The notes below the pieces were generated by a model. The model saw nothing but the letters and a program-made list of their open reading frames with translations, was not told the origin of the DNA and did not search any database. DNA of 5,381 bases, from positions 1 through 5,381 of the forward strand of contig USSL01000138.1 in the NCBI GenBank assembly GCA_900557175.1. Direction: 5' to 3'. The stretch is from an uncultured Eubacteriales bacterium. GTDB lineage: Bacteria; Bacillota; Clostridia; Lachnospirales; Lachnospiraceae. This document shows, piece after piece, positions 1 through 5,259 of the stretch (position 1 is its first letter; each line of letters opens with the position of its first letter). The position numbers and the translations under genes are program-made.

Positions 1-339
1 ATTTCAAAAACATGGGAGAATGATACAGTAAGCATACTATTTGGAAGTGAAATTAAGATGGAACGTCTTGAAGATATGCCGTATCTTGCAGCCGCCGTGG
101 ATGGTCCGATCGTCCTTGCCGGCATGATAGACAAGGACTGCAGCCTTCGCGAAGACTTTGACAATCCTGAAAGCATCTTTGTACCTCAGATTGAGCATAC
201 ATATGGCACCTTTCCATGGAAACAAAACGAATATATTACAAAGGGACAGCCTGAAAACATCACTTTCAAGCCGCTTTATGATGTCACAGACGAAACCTAC
301 ACAGTTTATTTTTCAGAAAAGACATCTGCTAACAATTAA
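1..339 (+). CDS. GH127/DUF1680-like glycoside hydrolase, C-terminal part (5' end outside window)
   Basis: The reading frame is open from the first base to the TAA at 337-339, giving 112 residues with no start needed inside the window. A Met codon at 58 is internal to the conserved stretch and has no ribosome binding site, so the gene almost certainly begins upstream. Seen in sequence: a 'TWENDTVSILF' strand, then 'VDGPIVLAG' (the x-GP-x-VLA element typical of the beta-sandwich part of DUF1680 proteins), and near the end 'FKPLYDVTDETYTVYF', which matches the family's terminal P-x-Y...ERYxVYW motif. GH127 enzymes release beta-L-arabinofuranose from plant glycans or glycoproteins; the catalytic (alpha/alpha)6 barrel with its Glu/Cys residues lies outside the window, so activity and exact family (GH127 versus GH146) cannot be judged. 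The last 11 bp overlap the 3' end of the convergent AraC gene. The fold family is fairly sure, the substrate is not. Confidence 0.72.
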   Translation: MSKTWENDTVSILFGSEIKMERLEDMPYLAAAVDGPIVLAGMIDKDCSLREDFDNPESIFVPQIEHTYGTFPWKQNEYITKGQPENITFKPLYDVTDETYTVYFSEKTSANN

Positions 340-1180
340 TGCTATGTTTTCTGAAAGCCTCTCTATACTCTAAGGGTGTCATGCCCTCCTGTTTTTTAAA
401 CATACGCATAAAATATTTTTCGTCGGAGAAACCGCTGGAATAGGCGGTTTCTTTGACTGTAATGCCATCTGTCTCCGAAAGCCGCTTTGCCACTTCAATC
501 CGCGTGCGGTTTAAATATTGAATCAGCGTATATCCGGTTTCTTTTTTAAAAAGCAATGAAAGATATTCCGCATTATAATGAAAGTGCCCGGCAATAACAC
601 CGGCATTAAGTTTCCTCTGACAATTCGATTTAATCCACTGACATATATTATAAATTTTCGATGACATTTCTTTAAAAGAATATTTCTCATCAAGACACTG
701 CTGCGTCATTTCCATCAAAAGCAGTTCCAGCGCACACGACAGTATATTTTTTGAATACGGCGACTCATGCCTTTGAAAATCAAGAAGCTGCCTGAAAAGC
801 AGATGAATACGCTGCGGATTTGAAGCTTTTTTATATTCCGGTATGATATACTCAAAATTCTCATCCGGTATCGATGTACTTCGTATTTTCGGCGCAGCAA
901 AATGCACCCACATATACGAAAGCGGACCTTTCTGCATTCTTGTTCCCCAATGCTCACTGCCCGCTTCAAGAAGGATATACTCGTCTTGATTAACAACAAA
1001 TTCCGTGCCGTCTTTTGTAATATACAGCGTACCCTCCTGAACAAAAATCAGTACATCCATATCCAACACCCTATGGACATGAATAAAGCCGACTTCACTG
1101 ACAAGACAGCCGCATGTATAAAAACATAACGGCTGTCCTTCTGCAATATTCTTTACATACACGTTGTATTGATTATCCAT
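329..1180 (-). CDS. AraC-family transcriptional regulator with N-terminal cupin domain
   Basis: A 283-residue protein of the usual two-domain AraC size. Residues about 25-95 look like an AraC-type ligand-binding cupin (a beta-rich run including 'IFVQEGTLYITKDGTEF' and 'YILLEAGSEHWG'). Residues about 185-278 form the double helix-turn-helix DNA-binding domain: the first HTH covers 'AGVIAGHFHYNAEYLSLLFK', and the second covers 'VKETAYSSGFSDEKYFMRMF' followed by the hallmark 'KKQEGMTPLEYR'. The frame extends upstream to a TTG at 1258, but I prefer the ATG at 1178-1180: GGGGAA lies 7 nt upstream (1188-1193), and a candidate -10 at 1266-1271 would put the transcript start almost on the TTG. Regulators of this class usually bind a sugar or related metabolite and activate neighbouring glycoside hydrolase or transporter genes; the convergent GH127-like gene is an obvious candidate target, but this is inference. 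Family assignment is secure, the ligand is unknown. Confidence 0.93.
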   Translation of the reverse strand: MDNQYNVYVKNIAEGQPLCFYTCGCLVSEVGFIHVHRVLDMDVLIFVQEGTLYITKDGTEFVVNQDEYILLEAGSEHWGTRMQKGPLSYMWVHFAAPKIRSTSIPDENFEYIIPEYKKASNPQRIHLLFRQLLDFQRHESPYSKNILSCALELLLMEMTQQCLDEKYSFKEMSSKIYNICQWIKSNCQRKLNAGVIAGHFHYNAEYLSLLFKKETGYTLIQYLNRTRIEVAKRLSETDGITVKETAYSSGFSDEKYFMRMFKKQEGMTPLEYREAFRKHSINC

Positions 1181-1187
1181 CACAAGA

Positions 1188-1193
1188 TTCCCC
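1188..1193 (-). promoter_or_regulatory. Ribosome binding site supporting the ATG start of the AraC gene
   Basis: GGGGAA on the minus strand with 7 nt to the ATG at 1180. It favours this start over the TTG at 1258, which has no purine-rich element at proper distance (the nearest GGAG is about 27 nt away). Confidence 0.5.
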
Positions 1194-1265
1194 ACTTTAT
1201 CTACTATTTTAAATCTATTTTCCCTTACTTTTCCCACAAATTCTCCACCAGGCTTCAAAATTTTA

Positions 1266-1271
1266 ATTATA
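1266..1271 (-). promoter_or_regulatory. Candidate -10 box of the AraC gene
   Basis: A perfect TATAAT on the minus strand about 85 bp upstream of the preferred start codon. No good -35 hexamer lies 16-18 bp upstream (the hexamer at 17 bp is GAATGT), so if this is real the promoter is weak or activator-dependent. Transcription would start near 1259. The Fur-like palindrome sits immediately upstream of it. Confidence 0.35.
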
Positions 1272-1288
1272 AATGATAATCATTCTCC
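1272..1288. promoter_or_regulatory. Fur-box-like palindromic operator upstream of the AraC gene
   Basis: AATGATAATCATT (1272-1284) is a perfect 6-1-6 palindrome. In the Bacillus-type 7-1-7 register TGATAAT-N-ATTATCA, positions 1274-1288 match 12 of 14 defined bases; the overlapping register centred at 1275 matches 10 of 14. Against the classical 19-bp enteric Fur box the match is 15 of 19. It lies between the candidate -10 (1266-1271) and where the -35 would be, a typical repressor position. A related regulator of the Fur superfamily (PerR, Zur) or an unrelated dimeric regulator is possible; the PerR-type consensus fits less well. Confidence 0.4.
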
Positions 1289-1331
1289 ACATTCATAATA
1301 TTCCAGTAAAAAAATGCAATCTCCTTAAACT

Positions 1332-2210
1332 TTATATCGTCGCAAACTCCACATATCCCTGCATCCATATCACACCTCTGAAGCGCCTTGCCGGCGCCGG
1401 TTCCCCCAGAAGGTCCTTCTTATTAATCGAGATATCAAATATATGGCCATTACACTCTACTTTAAGCCGGTAAAGCTGTTCTTTTGTCAGCTTATTTTCC
1501 ACTTCATGAACCTCGACAATATTTCCGACAATTGAATATTCATCGCAAGAAATGCTGTACGGCATAAAACATGTCTCCACAAGTGTCAGTACATCGGTCG
1601 TTTTTGCCGCCTTTGTCACTGCTGAAAATAAGTCGATATCTTCAAGCGTCAGATTCTCAATAGCCTGCTCATTTCCCTCTTTTGCAGCCATCATCAGACT
1701 TTCACGCTTTTCTCTCGCTTTTGCCACTTTTATAATACGGTCAAAATCAACCTCCATTGGCAAAAGTACCTTTCCCGAAATTGAAAGTGCCGATAAATAA
1801 ACCGCTTTCATTGCCGTGTCATGCTTCACATAGTTTCGATGATCTACATATTCAACTCTGTTCAGCAAATAAAATGCAAGGGAAACGCCAAGATTTATCT
1901 GTTCAACAATGCCCACATACGAATCTCTGTCCGCATGTTTTTCCACTGAAACATCGCTTGTCAGCGAAATACTGTCACCTCTTAAGTATGGGAAATAATA
2001 TTCCTCCACAAAGCTTCCATCCCTGTCATACTCACCGCATACTGTAATTCCGATACGCTCGCCAACGTCCTTTGACCGCTCTGCAATCACAGCATCCTCG
2101 CCGTCAGTCGCATATTCACACTTCGGCTCATCTATGACCGACTTTATAACCTTTCTCAATTCGCTTTTGTCCATCTCACTGAAGCCTACGGCTCTCATAT
2201 AATCGTGCAT
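1332..2210 (-). CDS. DUF3881-like conserved protein of unknown function
   Basis: A 292-residue soluble-looking protein with no signal peptide and no membrane segment. The N-terminus 'MHDYMRAVGFS' and the C-terminal 'DLLGEPAPARRFRGVIWMQGYVEF' resemble what I recall of DUF3881, a family of about 290 residues found mainly in Lachnospiraceae and relatives; length fits. Between them are a mixed alpha/beta region with conserved-looking 'YYFPYLRG' (residues 71-78), a helical, strongly charged stretch (about 155-205, including 'AKAREKRESLMMAAKEGNEQ'), and a C-terminal beta-rich part. No catalytic motif is evident and I assign no function. The start is the ATG at 2208-2210, preceded by AGAGGTG at 5 nt; a TTG at 2225 in frame overlaps that ribosome binding site and is unlikely. 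It is codirectional with the upstream hydrolase-like gene (72-bp gap) but seems to have its own extended -10 promoter. I see no clear terminator in the 151 bp between its stop and the AraC gene. Confidence 0.72.
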   Translation of the reverse strand: MHDYMRAVGFSEMDKSELRKVIKSVIDEPKCEYATDGEDAVIAERSKDVGERIGITVCGEYDRDGSFVEEYYFPYLRGDSISLTSDVSVEKHADRDSYVGIVEQINLGVSLAFYLLNRVEYVDHRNYVKHDTAMKAVYLSALSISGKVLLPMEVDFDRIIKVAKAREKRESLMMAAKEGNEQAIENLTLEDIDLFSAVTKAAKTTDVLTLVETCFMPYSISCDEYSIVGNIVEVHEVENKLTKEQLYRLKVECNGHIFDISINKKDLLGEPAPARRFRGVIWMQGYVEFATI

Positions 2211-2215
2211 AGACT

Positions 2216-2222
2216 CACCTCT
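2216..2222 (-). promoter_or_regulatory. Ribosome binding site deciding the start of the DUF3881-like gene
   Basis: AGAGGTG on the minus strand, 5 nt before the ATG at 2210. It places the start 15 bp downstream of the longest possible frame (TTG at 2225). Confidence 0.7.
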
Positions 2223-2264
2223 CAATCTTTCTTCTGCTTATTTTATTCTCAAACTTTGACCGAT

Positions 2265-2273
2265 ATTATATCA
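2265..2273 (-). promoter_or_regulatory. Extended -10 promoter element of the DUF3881-like gene
   Basis: TGATATAAT on the minus strand is a perfect TATAAT with the TGn extension, located in the 72-bp gap after the hydrolase stop codon. No convincing -35 hexamer is visible, as is common for extended -10 promoters. Transcription would start near 2258, giving a leader of about 48 nt. This suggests the DUF3881-like gene can be expressed independently of the upstream gene. Confidence 0.45.
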
Positions 2274-2282
2274 TCCACAATC

Positions 2283-3230
2283 TTACAGAAACACAGCACA
2301 GTTGTCCACAATTTTTTCCGGTCTTTCCACATGGATCAGCGCCCTGCTGTCCTTCACAGTCACTGCTTCAATGGCCGGATTCAGCATTGTATATTCTTCC
2401 ATAATTTCTTTTATATTTTCACATTTTTCTCCGCCGATAATAAACATACTGTGATCACTCGCCTTCAGCGCCCGCACAATATTAACTTCTGTAAAATGAC
2501 TTAATATACTGGCATAAAGATACTTTGACGCTGTTTTTCCAAGATGTGCCGCCTCATGATAAGCTTCAATATCTGCCTGCCGCACCTTTTCTCCGTCTGA
2601 AATATATTTCTTCTCAAACCGCTTTGCCGTCATTGCTTTTGTAAAACACATATTGTAAACAAATGTACCAGCAACCGGCATACAAAGAGCATATTTTAAA
2701 AGCTTACTTTTAAAATCCGGTGTTTTTGCCGCTTCTCTGACTGACGGCGGATTTACAAACACAAGCTTATTATATAAGTCCGGTTCCATATGACAGGCCA
2801 TGACAGCTAAAGAAGATGCACGTCCGCTTGTCATCACATCTGTCTTTCCTTTGATAACTTCTTTGATAAACTCGTTGAGAAGCTGAACATATAAATAATT
2901 TGTATACGTTATCTTTGGCTTATCCGAATGACCGCAGCCAATCATATCAATGACATATACTGTATGTTTTTTTGCCAGTTCATCTGCCACATATTTCCAT
3001 TCATATCCCGAAGCATCACATGACAAATCATGAACAAGCAAAAGCGGCGTCCCTTCGCCATTCTTTCTGTAGTAAATATTTCCAAAACGCCATTTATAAA
3101 TATGGCCGTGTTCAGAAGATAACATTTTTCGCATTGTTGAATAATGAAAAATCGCTTTATTCACAGCCCAAGCGGCGCCGATGGCAGCCGATGAAATGAG
3201 CACTGTTTTCAATAACTTTTGCTTCTTCAT
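2283..3230 (-). CDS. Membrane-anchored alpha/beta-hydrolase-fold protein, probably lacking the catalytic triad
   Basis: 315 residues, a normal length for the fold plus an N-terminal extension. Residues 1-5 are basic (MKKQK) and about 7-23 are hydrophobic with no lipobox Cys, so a signal anchor or uncleaved signal is likely. The core then follows the family order: 'GTPLLLVHDLS' (60-70, where HG is usual but here HD), 'VYVIDMIGCGHSDKP' (91-105, the classic D-x-x-G-x-G-x-S motif), the elbow region 'TSGRASSLAVMA' (134-145), a helical cap (about 165-250), 'MFIIGGEKC' (262-270) and 'ALIHVERPEKIVD' (297-309). By alignment to the usual GxSxGG, GxxD and GHxxHxERPE motifs, the nucleophile Ser is Ala138, the acid Asp is Cys270 and the catalytic His is Ala297; Ser139, Ser140 and His300 are off position. 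It may therefore be a pseudoenzyme, or use other residues. Substrate and role are unknown. The ATG at 3230 is well supported by GAGGTGG at 7 nt. Confidence 0.85.
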   Translation of the reverse strand: MKKQKLLKTVLISSAAIGAAWAVNKAIFHYSTMRKMLSSEHGHIYKWRFGNIYYRKNGEGTPLLLVHDLSCDASGYEWKYVADELAKKHTVYVIDMIGCGHSDKPKITYTNYLYVQLLNEFIKEVIKGKTDVMTSGRASSLAVMACHMEPDLYNKLVFVNPPSVREAAKTPDFKSKLLKYALCMPVAGTFVYNMCFTKAMTAKRFEKKYISDGEKVRQADIEAYHEAAHLGKTASKYLYASILSHFTEVNIVRALKASDHSMFIIGGEKCENIKEIMEEYTMLNPAIEAVTVKDSRALIHVERPEKIVDNCAVFL

Positions 3231-3237
3231 TTAAAAA

Positions 3238-3244
3238 CCACCTC
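3238..3244 (-). promoter_or_regulatory. Strong ribosome binding site of the alpha/beta-hydrolase-like gene
   Basis: GAGGTGG on the minus strand with a 7-nt spacer to the ATG at 3230; it fixes the start so that the hydrophobic N-terminal segment is part of the protein. Confidence 0.75.
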
Positions 3245-3252
3245 ACAATCAG

Positions 3253-3265
3253 TATTGTCACAATA
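3253..3265. repeat. Perfect 6-1-6 palindrome in the leader of the hydrolase-like gene
   Basis: TATTGT-C-ACAATA is a perfect odd-centred inverted repeat, lying between the predicted transcription start of the hydrolase-like gene (around 3276) and its ribosome binding site. The form suits a dimeric regulator acting as a roadblock or operator. I do not recognise a specific regulator; one half resembles the TTGTGA half-site of Rex, but the spacing is wrong for Rex. Confidence 0.4.
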
Positions 3266-3268
3266 TCT

Positions 3269-3297
3269 TTGACCATACTTTCATTATATGATAATAT
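3269..3297 (+). promoter_or_regulatory. Candidate promoter for argS
   Basis: TTGACC (3269-3274, 5 of 6 to TTGACA) and TAATAT (3292-3297, 4 of 6 to TATAAT) separated by 17 bp. It would give a leader of about 160 nt before the argS start. It overlaps the divergent promoter of the hydrolase-like gene, so the two could compete. A perfect TATAAT at 3423-3428 nearer to argS has no convincing -35 but is an alternative. Confidence 0.3.
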
Positions 3298-3311
3298 TTT
3301 GTATTATACAA
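3283..3311 (-). promoter_or_regulatory. Candidate promoter for the alpha/beta-hydrolase-like gene
   Basis: On the minus strand, TTGTAT (3306-3311, first three bases of the -35 consensus) and a perfect TATAAT (3283-3288) are separated by 17 bp. Transcription would start near 3276, about 46 nt before the ATG. The -35 lies inside the 15-bp palindrome at 3298-3312. Confidence 0.45.
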
Positions 3312-3312
3312 A
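3298..3312. promoter_or_regulatory. Perfect 7-1-7 palindrome overlapping divergent promoters (putative operator)
   Basis: TTTGTAT-T-ATACAAA is a perfect 15-bp odd-centred inverted repeat. It covers the -35 of the hydrolase-like gene's promoter and lies just downstream of the candidate argS -10, so a bound dimer could affect both. I cannot name the regulator. AT-rich sequence makes short palindromes more frequent, which limits confidence. Confidence 0.4.
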
Positions 3313-3357
3313 CATTTTTTGATAGATATTTAGCGCAAAATGTAGTAAAATAAAGGA

Positions 3358-3483
3358 ATGTATGCCAATATCACTTTGGCTTATTTAATTGTTTTTGCAT
3401 ATATATGTATATTTATGCATTTTATAATCATAATTAAATTATATGAAAGGATGTCTAATTTTTATGAAACAAAAAGTCATTGA
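3358..3483 (+). other. Possible short hydrophobic upstream ORF overlapping the argS start
   Basis: An ATG at 3358 opens a 41-codon frame ending in TGA at 3481-3483, 20 bp inside argS in another frame. The product would be mostly hydrophobic (residues about 5-26 rich in I, F, Y, L) followed by a charged tail, like a single-span membrane peptide. The AAAGGA at 3352-3357 abuts the ATG, a poor spacing; it is better placed for a nested 8-codon frame starting at 3362 (ATG to TAA at 3386-3388, MPISLWLI). AT-rich DNA tends to encode such residues by chance, so neither is a firm gene. Confidence 0.15.
3445..3451 (+). promoter_or_regulatory. Ribosome binding site deciding the argS start
   Basis: GAAAGGA ends 12 nt before the ATG at 3464, a slightly long spacing. 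The alternative in-frame ATG at 3443 overlaps this element and has only A/T-rich sequence upstream, so 3464 is the better start. Confidence 0.55.
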
Positions 3484-5149
3484 ATTACTCTCAAAGTACA
3501 TTGATGAACTGACTGCTGAAGAACTTGACAGCATGATTGAAATTCCTCCGAAATCGGATATGGGCGACTTTGCTTTTCCTTGCTTCCGCCTTGCCAAAGT
3601 ATTCAGAAAAGCACCGCCAATGATTGCTAATGAATTAAAAGAAAAAATTGAAAAACCGGATTTCCTTGACAGAATCGAAGTTCAGGGTGGATATCTTAAC
3701 TTTTTTGTGGATAAATCCTTATTTGCCAGACAAATTGTGGAAAATTATCTTAATTCAGATAATTATGGCGGTTCTAATGAAGGCAGCGGGAAAACAATTT
3801 GTATTGACTACTCATCCCCAAATGTTGCCAAGAACTTTCATGTCGGCCATTTAAGAACAACCATTATCGGCAACTCCTTAAATAATATTTACAAAAAGCT
3901 TGGTTATAACGTTGTAAGAATTAACCATCTCGGCGACTGGGGTACACAGTTTGGAAAGCTTATTGTTGCCTACAAAAAATGGGGAAGTAAAGAAGCCATT
4001 GAAGAAAACGGCATTTCTGAATTAATGAATATTTATGTAAAATTTCATGATGAAGCTGAAAAAGATGACAGCTTAAACGATGAAGCCCGTGCATGGTTTA
4101 CAAAAATGGAACAGGGCGACGAAGAAGCCTTAAGCATTTGGAAATGGTTCAGAGAAATCAGTCTTAAAGAATTTTTGCGTGTTTACGATATGCTTGGCAT
4201 CGAATTTGATTCATATGCCGGCGAAAGTTTCTACAATGACAAGATGGCTGCTGTCATTGATGAATTAAAAGAAAAAGGTCTGATCACAGTAAGCGACGGC
4301 GCTCAGATTGTAAACCTTGAAGCATACAATATGCCGCCTTGTCTTATCACAAAAAAAGACGGAAGCTCTCTCTATGCAACAAGAGATATTTCTGCCGCTT
4401 TATATCGTAAGAAAACTTATGATTTCTCAAAATGTATTTATGTTACAGGTCTTGAACAGAAGCTGCACTTTGCACAGTGGTTTACTGTAATCAGCATGAT
4501 GGGCTATGACTGGTCTAAAGACCTTGTTCACGTTCCTTACGGCTTAGTCAGCTTAAAGGGTGGAAAATTATCAACACGTAAAGGCAATGTCATTTACGCA
4601 GAAGATATTTTAAACGAATCCATACAGAAAATTAAAGATATCATCAACGAGAAGAATCCTGAACTTCCAAACAAAGAAGAAGTTGCTCATCAGGTCGGTA
4701 TCGGCGCAATTCTCTTTAACGACTTATACAATCAGAGAATTAAAGATGTCACTTTCGACTGGGAAAAGATTCTCAACTTTGACGGCGAGACCGGCCCATA
4801 TGTTCAGTACACATATGCCCGTGCCGCAAGTGTTTTAAGAAAAATCGGTGATGTTCCTGCGACAATCGACTATAGTGCACTGACTGACGAAGCATCCATG
4901 GCTCTCTTAAAAGAGATTTCAAGATATGCTTCTGTCGTTAAAGATGCTTCTGAAAAATATGAACCATCAGTTGTCGCACGTTTTGCTGTTGCAGTTGCAC
5001 AGGCATTCAACAAATTCTATCATGAATGTCAGATTAATGTTGAAGACGAGACACTTAAATACACCCGTGCAAACATCGTTGCAATCACAAAAAATGTATT
5101 AAAAGACGCTCTTGGACTTCTCGGAATCTCCTGCCCTGAGCAGATGTAA
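3464..5149 (+). CDS. argS: Arginyl-tRNA synthetase
   Basis: A complete 561-residue class I aminoacyl-tRNA synthetase that attaches arginine to tRNA-Arg in the cytoplasm using ATP. Residues about 1-85 form the N-terminal ArgRS-specific domain contacting the tRNA D-loop ('SDMGDFAFPCFRLAK', 'GGYLNFFVD'). The catalytic Rossmann core follows, with 'SSPNVAKNFHVGHLRTTIIG' (117-136) carrying the HIGH motif as HVGH (126-129), 'NHLGDWGTQFGKL' (154-166) and 'LYATRDISAALYR' (303-315). The KMSKS-equivalent loop is 'GGKLSTRKGN' (366-375), the degenerate form usual for ArgRS. The C-terminal DALR anticodon-binding domain starts with 'GPYVQYTYARAASVLRK' (444-460) and runs to the typical 'LGLLGISCPEQM' end. 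All expected motifs are present. No T-box leader is visible (no AGGGTGG-type element upstream). The gene is followed by a parS site and a terminator, and is probably monocistronic at its 3' end. Confidence 0.98.
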   Translation: MKQKVIELLSKYIDELTAEELDSMIEIPPKSDMGDFAFPCFRLAKVFRKAPPMIANELKEKIEKPDFLDRIEVQGGYLNFFVDKSLFARQIVENYLNSDNYGGSNEGSGKTICIDYSSPNVAKNFHVGHLRTTIIGNSLNNIYKKLGYNVVRINHLGDWGTQFGKLIVAYKKWGSKEAIEENGISELMNIYVKFHDEAEKDDSLNDEARAWFTKMEQGDEEALSIWKWFREISLKEFLRVYDMLGIEFDSYAGESFYNDKMAAVIDELKEKGLITVSDGAQIVNLEAYNMPPCLITKKDGSSLYATRDISAALYRKKTYDFSKCIYVTGLEQKLHFAQWFTVISMMGYDWSKDLVHVPYGLVSLKGGKLSTRKGNVIYAEDILNESIQKIKDIINEKNPELPNKEEVAHQVGIGAILFNDLYNQRIKDVTFDWEKILNFDGETGPYVQYTYARAASVLRKIGDVPATIDYSALTDEASMALLKEISRYASVVKDASEKYEPSVVARFAVAVAQAFNKFYHECQINVEDETLKYTRANIVAITKNVLKDALGLLGISCPEQM

Positions 5150-5199
5150 ACTAATATTAAATATTACACAAAATTCTTAAAAAACAACCAAACACATTC

Positions 5200-5219
5200 A
5201 ATGTTTCACGTGAAACATT
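5200..5219. other. parS: parS centromere-like site (ParB/Spo0J binding site)
   Basis: TGTTTCACGTGAAACA at 5202-5217 matches the 16-bp consensus bound by chromosomal ParB/Spo0J (TGTTNCACGTGAAACA) at every position, and the palindrome extends two further bases on each side to 20 bp. ParB loads here, spreads over neighbouring DNA as a CTP-dependent clamp, and recruits SMC/condensin for origin segregation; that is known from other bacteria. The site is intergenic, 50 bp after the argS stop codon and just before the argS terminator, so it would be transcribed. parS sites normally cluster near oriC, suggesting this locus may be origin-proximal. The chance of a perfect 16-bp match by accident is low. 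Confidence 0.92.
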
Positions 5220-5223
5220 CTTC

Positions 5224-5259
5224 AGCGCTGCGGAATAAATATTTTCTGCAGCGCTTTTT
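5224..5259 (+). terminator. Intrinsic terminator of argS
   Basis: Arm AGCGCTGCGGAA (5224-5235) pairs with TTCTGCAGCGCT (5244-5255) over 12 bp with one G-U pair, an 8-nt loop between them, followed by TTTT (5256-5259, five T in a row from 5255). This is a strong rho-independent terminator for the plus strand, 75 nt after the argS stop codon. Confidence 0.92.

Noticed and set aside
902..1129. Plus-strand open frame inside the AraC gene (75 codons)
   Set aside because: Antisense to the cupin domain of the AraC protein, with no recognisable motif; a shadow frame.
1181..1258. Longer AraC protein beginning at TTG 1258 (309 residues)
   Set aside because: No ribosome binding site at proper distance, the extra 26 residues precede the usual domain start, and the candidate -10 at 1266-1271 would start the transcript at this codon. 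The ATG at 1180 has GGGGAA at 7 nt.
1259..1331. Intrinsic terminator after the DUF3881-like gene
   Set aside because: A run of seven T on the minus strand (1308-1314) is present, but no stable GC-rich stem precedes it.
1552..1800. Plus-strand open frame inside the DUF3881-like gene (82 codons)
   Set aside because: It lies fully antisense to a well-supported gene, has a low-complexity Ser/Phe-rich product and no ribosome binding site; it is a shadow frame.
3231..3463. T-box riboswitch in front of argS
   Set aside because: Clostridial aminoacyl-tRNA synthetase genes often have one, but there is no AGGGTGG-like antiterminator sequence or terminator hairpin with T-tract before the start, and the region is short.
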